This document shows positions 33,443 through 42,429 of a stretch of DNA of 64,000 nt, in pieces. The stretch is from Dissulfurirhabdus thermomarina (lineage in GTDB: Bacteria; Desulfobacterota; Dissulfuribacteria; Dissulfuribacterales; Dissulfurirhabdaceae). A model generated the notes under the pieces. That model saw only the letters and a list, made by a program, of their open reading frames with translations, was not told the DNA's origin and did not search any database. A program made the position numbers and the translations under genes. Position 1 is the stretch's first letter; every line of letters starts with the position of its first letter. The stretch lies in assembly GCF_012979235.1 (NCBI RefSeq), contig NZ_JAATWC010000002.1:1-64000 (forward strand), read 5' to 3'.

Positions 33443-34264
33443 ATGAAGCGCCCGACCGGCACGGAGCGGCCCCACGCCGAGCTGGCCGACGTCCAGAGTC
33501 GGAGAGACGACCGGCACATCCCGCTAAGCCGCGTCGGCATCAAGAACATCCGCTATCCCATCACCGTGCTCGACAAGGCCAACGGCACGCAGCAGACCGT
33601 GGCCAGCATCAACATGTACGTGAACCTCCCCCACCACTTCAAGGGCACCCACATGAGCCGGTTCGTGGAGATCCTGAACCGGTACCGGCGCGAGATCAAC
33701 GTCCGGACCCTGGCCGACATCCTGGCCGAGGTGAAGCAACGGCTCGAGGCCGAGGAGGCCCACCTGGAGGTGGATTTCCCCTACTTCATCGAGAAGGCCG
33801 CCCCGGTGACCGGCACCCCGGGCCTCGTGGAGTACCGGTGCGGCCTCCACGGGACCCTCTGCCGGACGCTCGACATGCGCCTCGTGGCCCGGGTGCCCAT
33901 CAACACCGTCTGCCCGTGCTCCAAGGAGATCTCGGATTTCGGGGCCCACAACCAGCGGGGCGAGGTGCGGGTGGAGGTCCGGTTCGACCAGTTCTTGTGG
34001 CTCGAGGACGTGATCCGCGTGGTGGAGGCCGCCTCCTCCTCGGAGGTCTATTCCGTTCTGAAGCGGCCCGACGAGAAGTTCGTCACGGAGCAGGGCTACG
34101 AGCACCCCATGTTCGTGGAGGACGTGGTCCGTTCCGCCTGCCAGGGCCTGAGGGAGCTGCCCGGGGTGACCTGGTTCAGCGTGGAGGCCGAGAACTTCGA
34201 ATCCATCCACAACCACTCGGCCTACGCCGCCACCGAGTGGCGGGCCGACTACGGCTGCGGCTGA
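33443..34264 (+). CDS. folE2: GTP cyclohydrolase FolE2 (type IB)
   Basis: Encodes 273 aa, full length. It opens GTP to dihydroneopterin triphosphate for folate or related pterins. Family signatures are VGIKNIRYPI, FKGTHMSRF and INTVCPCSKEISDFGAHNQRG, whose Cys is the metal ligand. It replaces zinc-dependent FolE in many bacteria and can use other metals. It is separated by only 6 nt from cooC and converges on cobT. Confidence 0.96.
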   Translation: MKRPTGTERPHAELADVQSRRDDRHIPLSRVGIKNIRYPITVLDKANGTQQTVASINMYVNLPHHFKGTHMSRFVEILNRYRREINVRTLADILAEVKQRLEAEEAHLEVDFPYFIEKAAPVTGTPGLVEYRCGLHGTLCRTLDMRLVARVPINTVCPCSKEISDFGAHNQRGEVRVEVRFDQFLWLEDVIRVVEAASSSEVYSVLKRPDEKFVTEQGYEHPMFVEDVVRSACQGLRELPGVTWFSVEAENFESIHNHSAYAATEWRADYGCG

Positions 34265-34301
34265 ACCGCCCGGCGGCGCCGCCGGTTCCCCTCGCGCCCC
34301 G

Positions 34302-35360
34302 TCACGCCTCGTTTCCGGGCGAGACCTGGGCCCCGTCGAAGGTGGCCATCTCTAGGTAGATCTTGAGCCCCGCCTCGATGAGGCCCATGGCCAGGGCGGC
34401 GCCGGTGCCTTCTCCGAGCCGGAGGTCCAGGTCGAGCACCGGCCTGAGGCCGAGCCGTTCGAGTTGCTTCCGGTGGCCGACCTCCACGGATTGGTGTGCG
34501 GCGAACATGTAACCCGCGGCGGCGGGGGCCATGGCCGCGGCCACCAGGGCGCCGGCGGTGGAGATGAAGCCGTCGATCACCACCGGCACGCCCCGGGCGG
34601 CGGCGCCGAGCACGAGGCCGCAGATGCCCGCGATCTCGAGGCCGCCCACCGCGGCCAGCACCCCCAGCGGATCGGCCGGGTCCGGCCGGTTCACCTCGAG
34701 GGCCCGCTCGATGACCCGGACCTTGCGCCGGTGGGCCTCGTCGTCGATCCCGGTGCCCCTCCCGGTGACCTCCGCCGGGGCCGCGCCGCAGAAGACGGCG
34801 GTGAGGGCGCTGGAGGGGGTGGTGTTCCCGATACCCATCTCGCCGGTGGCGAGGAGGCCGATCCCCCGGTCCGCCGCCCCGGAGGCGAGCTCCGCCCCCG
34901 CCAGCACCGCGGCCTCGGCCTCCTCCCGGGTCAGGGCGGGCCCGCGGGCCATGTTCCGCGTCCCGGGGCGGACCTTGCGGCGGATGAGCCCCGGCAGTTC
35001 CGGCAAGTCGTGGTCCACCCCGATGTCCACCACGTGGACCTCGGCGCCCACGTGGCGGGCCAGGACGTTGATCCCCGCCCCCCCCGCGAGGAAGTTCCGG
35101 ACCATCTGGTAGGTGACCTCCCGGGGAAAGGCGCTGACGCCTTCCTCGGTGACGCCGTGGTCCGCGGCGAAGACGAAGACCGCCTTCGCCGGGAGCGCCG
35201 GGCGGCGTTCCCCCCGGATGAGGCAGTAGCGGAGGGCCAGTTCCTCGAGCCGGCCGAGGCTGCCCCGGGGCTTGGTGAGGTTGTCGAGGTGCGCCTGGAT
35301 CTCGGGCGCGGGGGATTCGTCCACGGGCCTGACGGCCTGGAGGAGGGAGTCGAGCTGCAT
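34302..35360 (-). CDS. cobT: Nicotinate-nucleotide-dimethylbenzimidazole phosphoribosyltransferase CobT
   Basis: Encodes 352 aa, typical length. It activates the lower-ligand base of cobalamin with nicotinate mononucleotide. Conserved stretches are [45 protein letters not shown], and [16 protein letters not shown] with the catalytic Glu. The start has GAGGTGA upstream. It lies near cobU, cobQ and cbiB, covering late cobalamin assembly. No cobalamin riboswitch was recognised. Confidence 0.96.
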   Translation of the reverse strand: MQLDSLLQAVRPVDESPAPEIQAHLDNLTKPRGSLGRLEELALRYCLIRGERRPALPAKAVFVFAADHGVTEEGVSAFPREVTYQMVRNFLAGGAGINVLARHVGAEVHVVDIGVDHDLPELPGLIRRKVRPGTRNMARGPALTREEAEAAVLAGAELASGAADRGIGLLATGEMGIGNTTPSSALTAVFCGAAPAEVTGRGTGIDDEAHRRKVRVIERALEVNRPDPADPLGVLAAVGGLEIAGICGLVLGAAARGVPVVIDGFISTAGALVAAAMAPAAAGYMFAAHQSVEVGHRKQLERLGLRPVLDLDLRLGEGTGAALAMGLIEAGLKIYLEMATFDGAQVSPGNEA

Positions 35361-35455
35361 CGTGGGTCACCTCAGTCTTCGTGGGGATCTCGGCGTCGCG
35401 GCCGCCCGGGCCGCGGTCCCAGGAATACCCCCGGTGTCCGTGGGCGGTCAAGGAT

Positions 35456-35621
35456 GATGGCGTCGCGGGTCTCACCAAGCGGGCTGCTTGGCGGCGGTGC
35501 TTCGGATGTTCTCGTCATCGCGATGGAGCCGAGTACGCCTCGTTCCCCGTGATGGTCGCGGCTTGCCCTTGGCTTGGCCATCCCCGCGCCGTGCATTCGG
35601 CGCATTCTCTCCCACGCCATC
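35456..35621 (-). repeat. Repeat family 1, copy E
   Basis: Plus-strand start GATGGCGTCGCGGG is the family end in reverse orientation. The interior shows GTGCTTCGGATGTTCTCGTCAT and GAGTACGCCTCGTTCC, complements of the core. CCATC at 35617-35621 is taken as the other end. It fills the gap between cobT and cobU. Confidence 0.75.
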
Positions 35622-35646
35622 CCCGGCGGATCCTGCGAAGGTCCGG

Positions 35647-36210
35647 CTAAGGCCCCGCCGGGAGATCCAGGCGGCGTCCGGCCACCACGAGGATCACCCG
35701 GGGGCAGACCGCGGCCAGGGCCTGGTGGAGGCGGCCGGCCATGTCGCGGAAACGCCGGCTGGCCGGGTCGGGCGGGACGAGGCCCCACCCCACCTCGTTG
35801 GAGACGAAGACGGCGGGCGTGGCCAGCCGGGCGGCCGCCCCGGCCAGTTCGTCCACGGCCGCGGCCGCCCCGGCCGGATCCCGGGCGAGGCGGTTGGCGA
35901 GCCACAGGGTGAGGCAATCCACCAGGATCACCCCGTAGCGGCCGTCCGCGTCGGCGAGGGCGCCGGCGAGGTCGAGGGGCTCCTCGAGGGTCTCCCAGGC
36001 GGGGCCGCGCTCGGCCCGGTGCCGCGCGATCCGCTCGGCCATCTCCGCGTCCAGGGCCCGGGCGGTGGCCACGAAGAGTCCTCGGGCGTCCGGGCCGACG
36101 CGCGCCAGGACGGCCTCGCCCTCCAGGAGGGCCTGCCGGCTCTTGCCGCTTCGGGTCCCGCCCAGGAAGAGGACGGGAAAGGCGGTGGGGGTGGGGGCGG
36201 TTCGGCTCAT
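35647..36210 (-). CDS. cobU: Adenosylcobinamide kinase/guanylyltransferase CobU
   Basis: Encodes 187 aa. The P-loop is FLGGTRSGKSRQA, followed by VATARALDAEMAERIARHR, LVDCLTLWLANRL and VFVSNEVGWGLVP, the standard CobU/CobP motifs. It phosphorylates adenosylcobinamide and transfers GMP onto it. It lies 77 nt downstream of rpsU on the same strand with a hairpin between them. Confidence 0.95.
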   Translation of the reverse strand: MSRTAPTPTAFPVLFLGGTRSGKSRQALLEGEAVLARVGPDARGLFVATARALDAEMAERIARHRAERGPAWETLEEPLDLAGALADADGRYGVILVDCLTLWLANRLARDPAGAAAAVDELAGAAARLATPAVFVSNEVGWGLVPPDPASRRFRDMAGRLHQALAAVCPRVILVVAGRRLDLPAGP

Positions 36211-36237
36211 GGGGCGGCGGTGCCGGCGCCAACGAGA

Positions 36238-36262
36238 TGCGGCGGCCGGTGGGGCCGCCGCA
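36238..36262 (-). terminator. Hairpin between rpsU and cobU
   Basis: A perfect 10-bp stem (36238-36247 with 36253-36262) with a 5-nt loop. On the minus strand it is followed by TCTCGTT, a poor T-tract, so it may only attenuate read-through from rpsU. Confidence 0.45.
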
Positions 36263-36286
36263 CGAGGGGGATGAAGGTGAGGCCGT

Positions 36287-36478
36287 TCACCGGCGCCGCC
36301 GCTTCGCCTTGCGGCGCCGCCGCTCGGCGTCCTGCATCTTGCGGCGTCGCTTCACGCTGGGCTTCTCGTAGAAGCGCCGGTGCTTGAGTTCCCGCTGCAG
36401 CCCGTCGAGCTGCATCTTCTTCTTGAGCACCTTGAGCGCCTTCTCGAGGTTGCCCTGGACTTCCACAACGATGGCCAA
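36287..36478 (-). CDS. rpsU: 30S ribosomal protein S21 (TTG start)
   Basis: Encodes 63 aa, very basic, with EVQGNLEKALKVLKKK, REFYEKP-like RRFYEKPSVKRRR and an Arg/Lys-rich tail. It helps the 30S subunit engage initiation regions. The start codon is TTG (36478-36476), preceded by AAAGGGGGG. It has its own sigma70 promoter and is separated from dnaG-rpoD by more than 30 kb, so the classical rpsU-dnaG-rpoD operon is split. Confidence 0.96.
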   Translation of the reverse strand: MAIVVEVQGNLEKALKVLKKKMQLDGLQRELKHRRFYEKPSVKRRRKMQDAERRRRKAKRRRR

Positions 36479-36567
36479 GAAAATCCCCCCTTTCGTCTCC
36501 GGAGTCCCCGCCGGGGCGGGGCGCCCGCCCCGCCCGCCGGTTTTGGCGGCCGGGACCGATTCCCGCC

Positions 36568-36597
36568 ACTATAGCGGCCGCCCGGCCGCCGTGTCAA
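36568..36597 (-). promoter_or_regulatory. Sigma70 promoter for rpsU
   Basis: On the minus strand, TTGACA (36597-36592), 18 nt, TATAGT (36573-36568), 90-120 nt before the rpsU start codon. Confidence 0.8.
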
Positions 36598-36650
36598 CGC
36601 CGCCTCGGCGCCGTTGCGGGGCGCGGGGGAAGGTCCTATGGTGTCGAGCC

Positions 36651-38147
36651 ATGGACCGGCGGGCACGCACCATCATGTTCCAGGGCACCGGTTCCGGCGT
36701 GGGCAAGAGCGTGGCGGCGGCGGCCTTCTGCCGGGTGCTGGCCCGGCGGGGCGTGCGCGTGGTCCCCTTCAAGGCCCAGAACATGGCCCTCAACTCCTTC
36801 GTCACCCCGGACGGCAAGGAGATGGGCCGGGCCCAGGTCTTCCAGGCCGAGGCCTGCGGCTTGGCCCCGGACGTGCGGATGAACCCCATCCTGCTCAAGC
36901 CCTCCGCCGACGCCGCCTCCCAGGTGATCGTCATGGGGGAGGCGGTGGGCCACTATTCCGCCAGGGCCTACTACCAGGAGTTCGAGGCCCACCGGCGCGT
37001 GGCCCGGGAGGCCTTCGACGCCCTGGCCGCCGAGTACGAGGTGGTGGTGCTCGAGGGGGCGGGAAGCCCCGCCGAGATCAACCTCCAGGACACCGACCTG
37101 GTCAACATGGACATGGCGGCCCACGCCCGCGCCCCCGTGGTCCTCGTCGGGGACATCGACCGGGGCGGGGTCTTCGCCTGGATCAAGGGGACCTACGACC
37201 TCATCCCCGAGGCCCACCGGGGTCTCGTGGCCGGGTTCCTGGTGAACAAGTTCCGGGGCGACCCGGGGCTCCTCCGGCCCGGCATCGAGGCCTTCGCCCG
37301 GCTCGTGCCCGTTCCCTGCCTGGGGGTGCTGCCCATGTTCCGCGACATCGAGGTGGACCAGGAGGACGGGGTCCACGTGGAGGCCCTGGAGCGGCGGGGC
37401 GCCCGCCGGCCGATTCGGGTCGTCGTGGTCCGGCCGGAACGGATCAGCAACTTCACCGACTTCGGCAGCCTCGCCGCCGAGCCCGACGTTTCGCTGGTCT
37501 TCGCCCGTCGGCCGGAAGAGGCGGAGGGGGCCGACTGCCTGGTGCTGCCCGGCACCAAGGCCACCATGGCCGACCTGGAGATCCTCCGGCGGGCGGGGTG
37601 GGGCGAGGCCCTGGCGGCGGCCGCGGCCGACGGGGTCCCGGTGGTGGGGCTCTGCGGGGGCTACCAGATGCTCGGCGAGGAGATCCTGGACCCCGCCGGG
37701 GTGGAGGGCGGTCCGGCCCGCGTCGCGGGCTTCGGGCTGCTCCCCGTGGTCACGGAGATGGCGCCGGCCAAGGTCCTCGCCCGGACCCGGGCGGTCACCG
37801 CGGGCGGCGGCCTCCTGCCCGGGGGGCTTCCGGCCGAGGGGTACGAGATCCACATGGGCCGGACCCGGGCCTCGGGGGAGGTCCGCCCCCTCTTCGAGGG
37901 ACGGGGCCCCGGGCTCGGCTGCCGCGCCCCCGGGGGCGACGTCCTGGGGACCTACCTCCACGGCCTCTTCGACGCGGACGGCCTGCGCCACGCCTTCCTG
38001 GACGCGCTTCGGCGGCGGCGGGGGCTGGCGCCCCTCGGGGAGCGGCCCGCCTGGCGGGCCGCCCGGGCCGCGCACCTGGACCGGCTCGCCGACTGGCTCG
38101 AGGCGCACGCCGATCTTCCGCGCCTCCTCGCGCTGGTGGGGCTGTGA
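36651..38147 (+). CDS. cobQ: Cobyric acid synthase CobQ
   Basis: Encodes 498 aa. It amidates four side chains of adenosyl-cobyrinic a,c-diamide. The N-terminal ATPase domain has MFQGTGSGVGKSV and VVPFKAQNMALNSFV. The C-terminal class I glutamine amidotransferase domain has the nucleophile in GLCGGYQMLGEE and the His in GTYLHGLFD. ATG 36651 opens the conserved N-terminus; no clear ribosome binding site. cbiB follows 52 nt later. Confidence 0.97.
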   Translation: MDRRARTIMFQGTGSGVGKSVAAAAFCRVLARRGVRVVPFKAQNMALNSFVTPDGKEMGRAQVFQAEACGLAPDVRMNPILLKPSADAASQVIVMGEAVGHYSARAYYQEFEAHRRVAREAFDALAAEYEVVVLEGAGSPAEINLQDTDLVNMDMAAHARAPVVLVGDIDRGGVFAWIKGTYDLIPEAHRGLVAGFLVNKFRGDPGLLRPGIEAFARLVPVPCLGVLPMFRDIEVDQEDGVHVEALERRGARRPIRVVVVRPERISNFTDFGSLAAEPDVSLVFARRPEEAEGADCLVLPGTKATMADLEILRRAGWGEALAAAAADGVPVVGLCGGYQMLGEEILDPAGVEGGPARVAGFGLLPVVTEMAPAKVLARTRAVTAGGGLLPGGLPAEGYEIHMGRTRASGEVRPLFEGRGPGLGCRAPGGDVLGTYLHGLFDADGLRHAFLDALRRRRGLAPLGERPAWRAARAAHLDRLADWLEAHADLPRLLALVGL

Positions 38148-38199
38148 AGGCGGCCGGCGGGGCCGGGCGGGGGGCGGGCGGCCGGCGGGGAGGGGAACC

Positions 38200-39189
38200 G
38201 TGCCGTACGTCCTGACACCGGAGGGGGCCCTGGCCCTGGCGGCGGCGGTGCTGCTGGACCTCGCCCTGGGGGACCCGCGGTGGCTGCCGCATCCCGTCCG
38301 CCTCATGGGTCGGCTCATCGCGCGGGGCGAGGCCGCCGCCCGGCGGCTGCCGCTGCCGCCCCGCTGGCAGGGGGCGGTCCTGGCGGGGGGCCTGGTGGCG
38401 GCGGCCTGGGGGGCGGGGGCGCTCCTCCCGGCGCTGGCGGGGGCGGTGCACCCCGACCTCCGAACCGGGACGGAGGCGCTGCTCCTCTTCTACTGCCTCG
38501 CCCTCCGGTCCCTGGCCGCCGAGGCGGGGGCCGTCCGGAAGGCCCTCGAGGCCGGCGGCCTCGCGGAGGCCCGCCGCCGGCTCTCCCGGATCGTGGGGCG
38601 GGATACCGCGGAGCTCGGGCCCGAAGACGTGGCCCGGGCCGCGGTGGAGAGCGTGGCCGAGAACACGGTGGACGGTTTCCTCTCGCCCCTTTGCTACGCC
38701 GCCCTCGGGGGGCCGGCGCTGGCCCTGGCCTTCAAGATGGCCAGCACCCTCGACTCCATGGTGGGGTACCGGGACGAGCGCTACCGGGAATTCGGCACCG
38801 CCGCCGCCCGCCTGGACGACCTCGCCAACTTCCTCCCCGCCCGGGCCGCGGCCTGGCTGGCGGCCGCCGCCGCCCCCCTCGTCGGCGCCGCCCGGCCCGA
38901 GAAGGTCCTCCGGGTGGTCCGCATGGACGCCGCCACCAGCGACAGCCCGAATTCCGGGTTCCCCGAGGCCGCCTTCGCCGCGGCGCTCGGCGTGCGGCTT
39001 TCGGGGCCGGCCCGGTACCGGGGCCGGCTGGTGGAGCGGCCCTACATCCTGCCGGAGGGCCGGGAACCCGGGCCCCGGGACATCCGGCGGGCGGTCCGGC
39101 TGATGGGGCTCGTGGCGGCGTGCGCCGTGGCCCTGGTCCTTTCTCCGGCGGCCGTGGCCTGGCTGGCGGCCGAGGTCTTCCCCTCGTGA
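38200..39189 (+). CDS. cbiB: Adenosylcobinamide-phosphate synthase CbiB/CobD
   Basis: Encodes 329 aa, a membrane protein with about five hydrophobic segments. It attaches the aminopropanol arm to cobyric acid. Family motifs: DLALGDPRWLPHPVRLMG, IVGRDTAELGPEDVARAAVES, ENTVDGFLSPL and TLDSMVGYRDERY. The start is GTG 38200 behind GGGGAGGGG. It belongs with cobQ in the same direction. Confidence 0.95.
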   Translation: MPYVLTPEGALALAAAVLLDLALGDPRWLPHPVRLMGRLIARGEAAARRLPLPPRWQGAVLAGGLVAAAWGAGALLPALAGAVHPDLRTGTEALLLFYCLALRSLAAEAGAVRKALEAGGLAEARRRLSRIVGRDTAELGPEDVARAAVESVAENTVDGFLSPLCYAALGGPALALAFKMASTLDSMVGYRDERYREFGTAAARLDDLANFLPARAAAWLAAAAAPLVGAARPEKVLRVVRMDAATSDSPNSGFPEAAFAAALGVRLSGPARYRGRLVERPYILPEGREPGPRDIRRAVRLMGLVAACAVALVLSPAAVAWLAAEVFPS

Positions 39190-39211
39190 CGCCGCCCGCC
39201 CGGATCCGTTC

Positions 39212-39240
39212 TTGACACTGGGTTTTCGAGACGATTAGAT
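39212..39240 (+). promoter_or_regulatory. Putative sigma70 promoter for the CBS-ACT gene
   Basis: TTGACA (39212-39217), 17 nt, TTAGAT (39235-39240). The -35 is perfect, the -10 weak. A leader of about 140 nt would precede the ATG. Confidence 0.55.
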
Positions 39241-39387
39241 GGCCTACGATCGGTGCCGCCTCTCCGAAAGGCCATCCCGTCCGCTTCGAGCGGCCCCGGC
39301 GGGGTTCATGTTCCGCCGGCGGGATGCCGATCACGACCTCGACCCACCACGATTTCAGGCGCTCCCCCGGAGCCAGGAGGACACCGC

Positions 39388-40083
39388 ATGCTGGTCAAGG
39401 AATGGATGGCGACGAAGCCCATCACCGTGGAGGAGAACACCTCCATCATGAAGGCCACCCAGCTCATGAAGGAACACGGTATCCGCCGGATACCGGTGGT
39501 CCGGAAGAACAAGCTGGTGGGGATCGTGAGCGACCGAGACGTGAAGGAGGCGGCGCCCTCCAAGGCGACGAGCCTCGACGTCCACGAGCTCTACTATCTC
39601 CTCTCGGAGATCAAGGTGAAGGACATCATGACCCCGGATCCCATCACCCTCCGGGAGAACGACTCCGTGGAGAAGGCCGCGGTCATCATGCTGGAGAACA
39701 AGATCTCGGGGCTCCCCGTGGTGAACGACAAGATGCAGGTCACGGGGATCATCACCCAGAGCGACATCTTCAAGGTGATGATCGGCATCACCGGGATCTA
39801 CCGGGGCCCCATCCAGCTCGGATTCGACCTCGAGGACCGGCCCGGCGCCCTGAACGACCTCCTGGGCGTCCTCGGGGCCCACGAGGCGCGGACGGTGAGC
39901 ATCTCCTCCTGCCAGGAGCACGGGGGGCCCGGCCGCCGGCAGGTCTACGTCCGGATCAGGGACATGGACGACGCCGACCTCGAGAAGCTGGTGGCCTCCC
40001 TCAAGAAGGACTTCCGGGTGCTCTACGTCCTCCGGGAGGACGTCAGCGATATTCCTCGAAAGACTCCGAAGGCTTCTTCCTGA
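39388..40083 (+). CDS. CBS-pair and ACT domain regulatory protein (AcuB-like)
   Basis: Encodes 231 aa from ATG 39388 behind AGGAGG. Two CBS domains (MATKPITVEENTSIMKATQLM and MTPDPITLRENDSVEKAAVIM) occupy residues 1-140 and an ACT-like domain (FDLEDRPGALNDLLGVLG) the remainder. Such proteins bind adenosine nucleotides and sense a small ligand; the partner enzyme is unknown. Its last 41 nt overlap the end of the convergent PBP gene. Confidence 0.9.
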   Translation: MLVKEWMATKPITVEENTSIMKATQLMKEHGIRRIPVVRKNKLVGIVSDRDVKEAAPSKATSLDVHELYYLLSEIKVKDIMTPDPITLRENDSVEKAAVIMLENKISGLPVVNDKMQVTGIITQSDIFKVMIGITGIYRGPIQLGFDLEDRPGALNDLLGVLGAHEARTVSISSCQEHGGPGRRQVYVRIRDMDDADLEKLVASLKKDFRVLYVLREDVSDIPRKTPKASS

Positions 40084-42139
40084 ACCAGGGAAAGCCGCCG
40101 GGCTTCAGCCACGAGGGCAGGTGCAGGCCGTCCCAGGCGGGCGGGCGAAGCGGCGGGAGGGCATCCACCGGCATGGCCTCCCAGACGACTCCGTCGCGGT
40201 CCGGCACCACGATCTCCCCGGTCTTCCGGTTCTCGGGCACGAAGGCCACGCCCTCGGGCACGGGGAAGTCGGTGGCGTTGGCCCCCTCGAGGGCCCGCTG
40301 CATGAAGGCCGTCCAGATAGGGCAGGCCACCCGCCCGCCCGTCTCCCGCTTGGCGATGGGCTTCCCGTCGGTGCGGCCCACCCATACCCCGGCCACGAAC
40401 CGCGGCGTAAAGCCCAGGAACCAGGCGTCGCGGAAGTTGTCCGTGGTGCCGGTCTTGCCGCCCACGTGGCGCCGGAGGGCCCGGGCTCGGCGCCCCGTTC
40501 CGTCCTGGACCACGCCCTCCAAGAGATGCACCATCTGGTAGGAGGTGACGGGGTCCAGGGCCTTGGCCTTTTCCGGCACCATCTCCTCCAGCACTTCGCC
40601 GGTGCGGCTGCGGACCTCCCGGATGAGCCGGGGGGTGACCGTCTCTCCCAGGTTCGGAAAGGTGGAGTAGGCCTGGACCATCTGGATGAGGGGGACGGCC
40701 GAGGAGCCGAGGGCCAGGGAAAGGTCGTTGGCCAGGGGCACGGTGATGCCCATGCGCTTGGCCTGGGCCCGGATGGCGTTCACCCCCACGAGGCCCGCCA
40801 CCTTGACCGAGATGATGTTGCGCGAGTAGGTGAGGGCGGTCCGGATGGTGATGGGCCCCATGTAGGTCTGGTCATAGTTTTCCGGTTCCCAGGGGGTCTC
40901 GATGGTGGCGCCGGGGAGGGTGATGGGTTCCTCCACCAGGAGCGTCCCCGGGGTGATGACCTTGTGCGCCAGGGCCGTGGCGTAGACGATGGGCTTGAAG
41001 GCGGAGCCCGGCTGGCGCCGGGCCTGCACGGCCAGGTTGAACTGCGAGGCCGAAAAGTCGCGCCCCCCCACCATGGCGATCACCGCCCCGTCCCGGGCGT
41101 CCATGGCCACCAGTGCCCCTTCGAGGGCCGTCTCGAGGCCCGGGTCCTCCGGGTGACGTTTTCGGACCGCGGCGAGTCCCTTCTCCACCTCCTCGTAGGC
41201 GGCGGCCTGCCACCGCGGGTCCAGGGTGGTGACCACCCGGAGGCCCTCGGTCTGGACCCGGTCCGGGCCGTAGCGGGCCTCCAGGCGCCGGCGGACCTCG
41301 GCCAGGAAGTACTCCGACCCGGGCGGCTGCACGAGCTCCTCCGGCTTGATCTCCACGGGGTAGGCCCTGGCGGCGGCCGCCTCCTCCGGGGTGATGTAGC
41401 CTTCGGCCACCATCCGGTTCAGGACGTAGGCCTGGCGCCGGAGGGCCCGGTCGAGGTGCCGGGTGGGGGCGTAGCGGCTCGGGGCCTGGGGGAGGCCGGC
41501 CAGGATGGCGCACTCGGCCAGATTCAGCTCCTCCACGTGCTTGCCGAAGTAGGTCCGGGCCGCGGCCTCCACCCCGTAGGCGCCTTCTCCGAGGTAGATC
41601 TGGTTGAGGTAGAGGGTCAGGATCTGGTCCTTGGTGAGGGCGGCGTCGATCTGCCAGGCGAGGATGGCCTCCTTGATCTTCCGGATGAGCTTCTTTTCCG
41701 GCGTGAGGAGGAGGGATCGCGTCACCTGCTGGGTGATGGTGCTCGCCCCCTGGACGATCTCGCCGGCCTGGAGGTTCTTGATGGCCGCCCGGATCACGCT
41801 CCAGAAGTCCACGCCGGGATGCTCGTAGAAGCGGGCGTCTTCGGCGGCCAGGAAGGCGTGGACCAGGGTCTCCGGGATGCGGGCCCGGGGGACGGGCCAG
41901 CGCTTCTCGCGGTAGATGTAGTCGATGGGCGTCCCGTTGGCGTCGAGGATCTCGGTGACCGTGGCGGGCCGGTAGGTCCGGATGCGCGAGATGTCCGGGA
42001 GCCCCAGGATCATGTAGCCCACCACCCCGGCCCCGACCAGGGCCATGGCGGCGAAGGCCGCGGCCAGGAGCGGGGTCACCAGGACCCGGAGGTTGCGGGT
42101 GGCGAAGGGATCCGGCGATTCGGTGGACGTGAACGTCAT
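40043..42139 (-). CDS. mrcA: Class A penicillin-binding protein (PBP1A type)
   Basis: Encodes 698 aa: one N-terminal membrane anchor (about 25-50), a GT51 glycosyltransferase domain with the catalytic Glu in AAEDARFYEHPG and GASTITQQ, and a transpeptidase domain with SAFK, SRN and KTGTT motifs. It polymerises and cross-links peptidoglycan in the periplasm. The C-terminus is basic and Pro-rich (PPLRPPAW, FRKKPSESF). ATG 42139 is chosen because further upstream the frame runs toward the tRNA-Pro gene. Confidence 0.95.
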   Translation of the reverse strand: MTFTSTESPDPFATRNLRVLVTPLLAAAFAAMALVGAGVVGYMILGLPDISRIRTYRPATVTEILDANGTPIDYIYREKRWPVPRARIPETLVHAFLAAEDARFYEHPGVDFWSVIRAAIKNLQAGEIVQGASTITQQVTRSLLLTPEKKLIRKIKEAILAWQIDAALTKDQILTLYLNQIYLGEGAYGVEAAARTYFGKHVEELNLAECAILAGLPQAPSRYAPTRHLDRALRRQAYVLNRMVAEGYITPEEAAAARAYPVEIKPEELVQPPGSEYFLAEVRRRLEARYGPDRVQTEGLRVVTTLDPRWQAAAYEEVEKGLAAVRKRHPEDPGLETALEGALVAMDARDGAVIAMVGGRDFSASQFNLAVQARRQPGSAFKPIVYATALAHKVITPGTLLVEEPITLPGATIETPWEPENYDQTYMGPITIRTALTYSRNIISVKVAGLVGVNAIRAQAKRMGITVPLANDLSLALGSSAVPLIQMVQAYSTFPNLGETVTPRLIREVRSRTGEVLEEMVPEKAKALDPVTSYQMVHLLEGVVQDGTGRRARALRRHVGGKTGTTDNFRDAWFLGFTPRFVAGVWVGRTDGKPIAKRETGGRVACPIWTAFMQRALEGANATDFPVPEGVAFVPENRKTGEIVVPDRDGVVWEAMPVDALPPLRPPAWDGLHLPSWLKPGGFPWFRKKPSESFEEYR

Positions 42140-42214
42140 GGGGAGGCGGCCGGCCGGGATCCGGGGTGGGCGCCCTTGCACGGGGGCCGCGTCCCCGCCA
42201 GCCGAACCTGTGCC

Positions 42215-42243
42215 AAGATAATGGAAGGCGGCCCGGGGTGCAA
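42215..42243 (-). promoter_or_regulatory. Putative promoter for the PBP gene
   Basis: On the minus strand, TTGCAC (42243-42238), 17 nt, TATCTT (42220-42215). Weak match to sigma70; the leader would be about 70 nt. Confidence 0.4.
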
Positions 42244-42314
42244 ACGCCGCCGCGCGGGGCGCGCGGGAATTGAAGCCCCCGGTTCCGTGTGTTAAAGGGG
42301 AGGAGCTTCGCCGT

Positions 42315-42393
<79 letters not shown>

Positions 42394-42429
42394 AGACTTC
42401 TCGATCACGTCCCCCGGGGCCGACATCCC

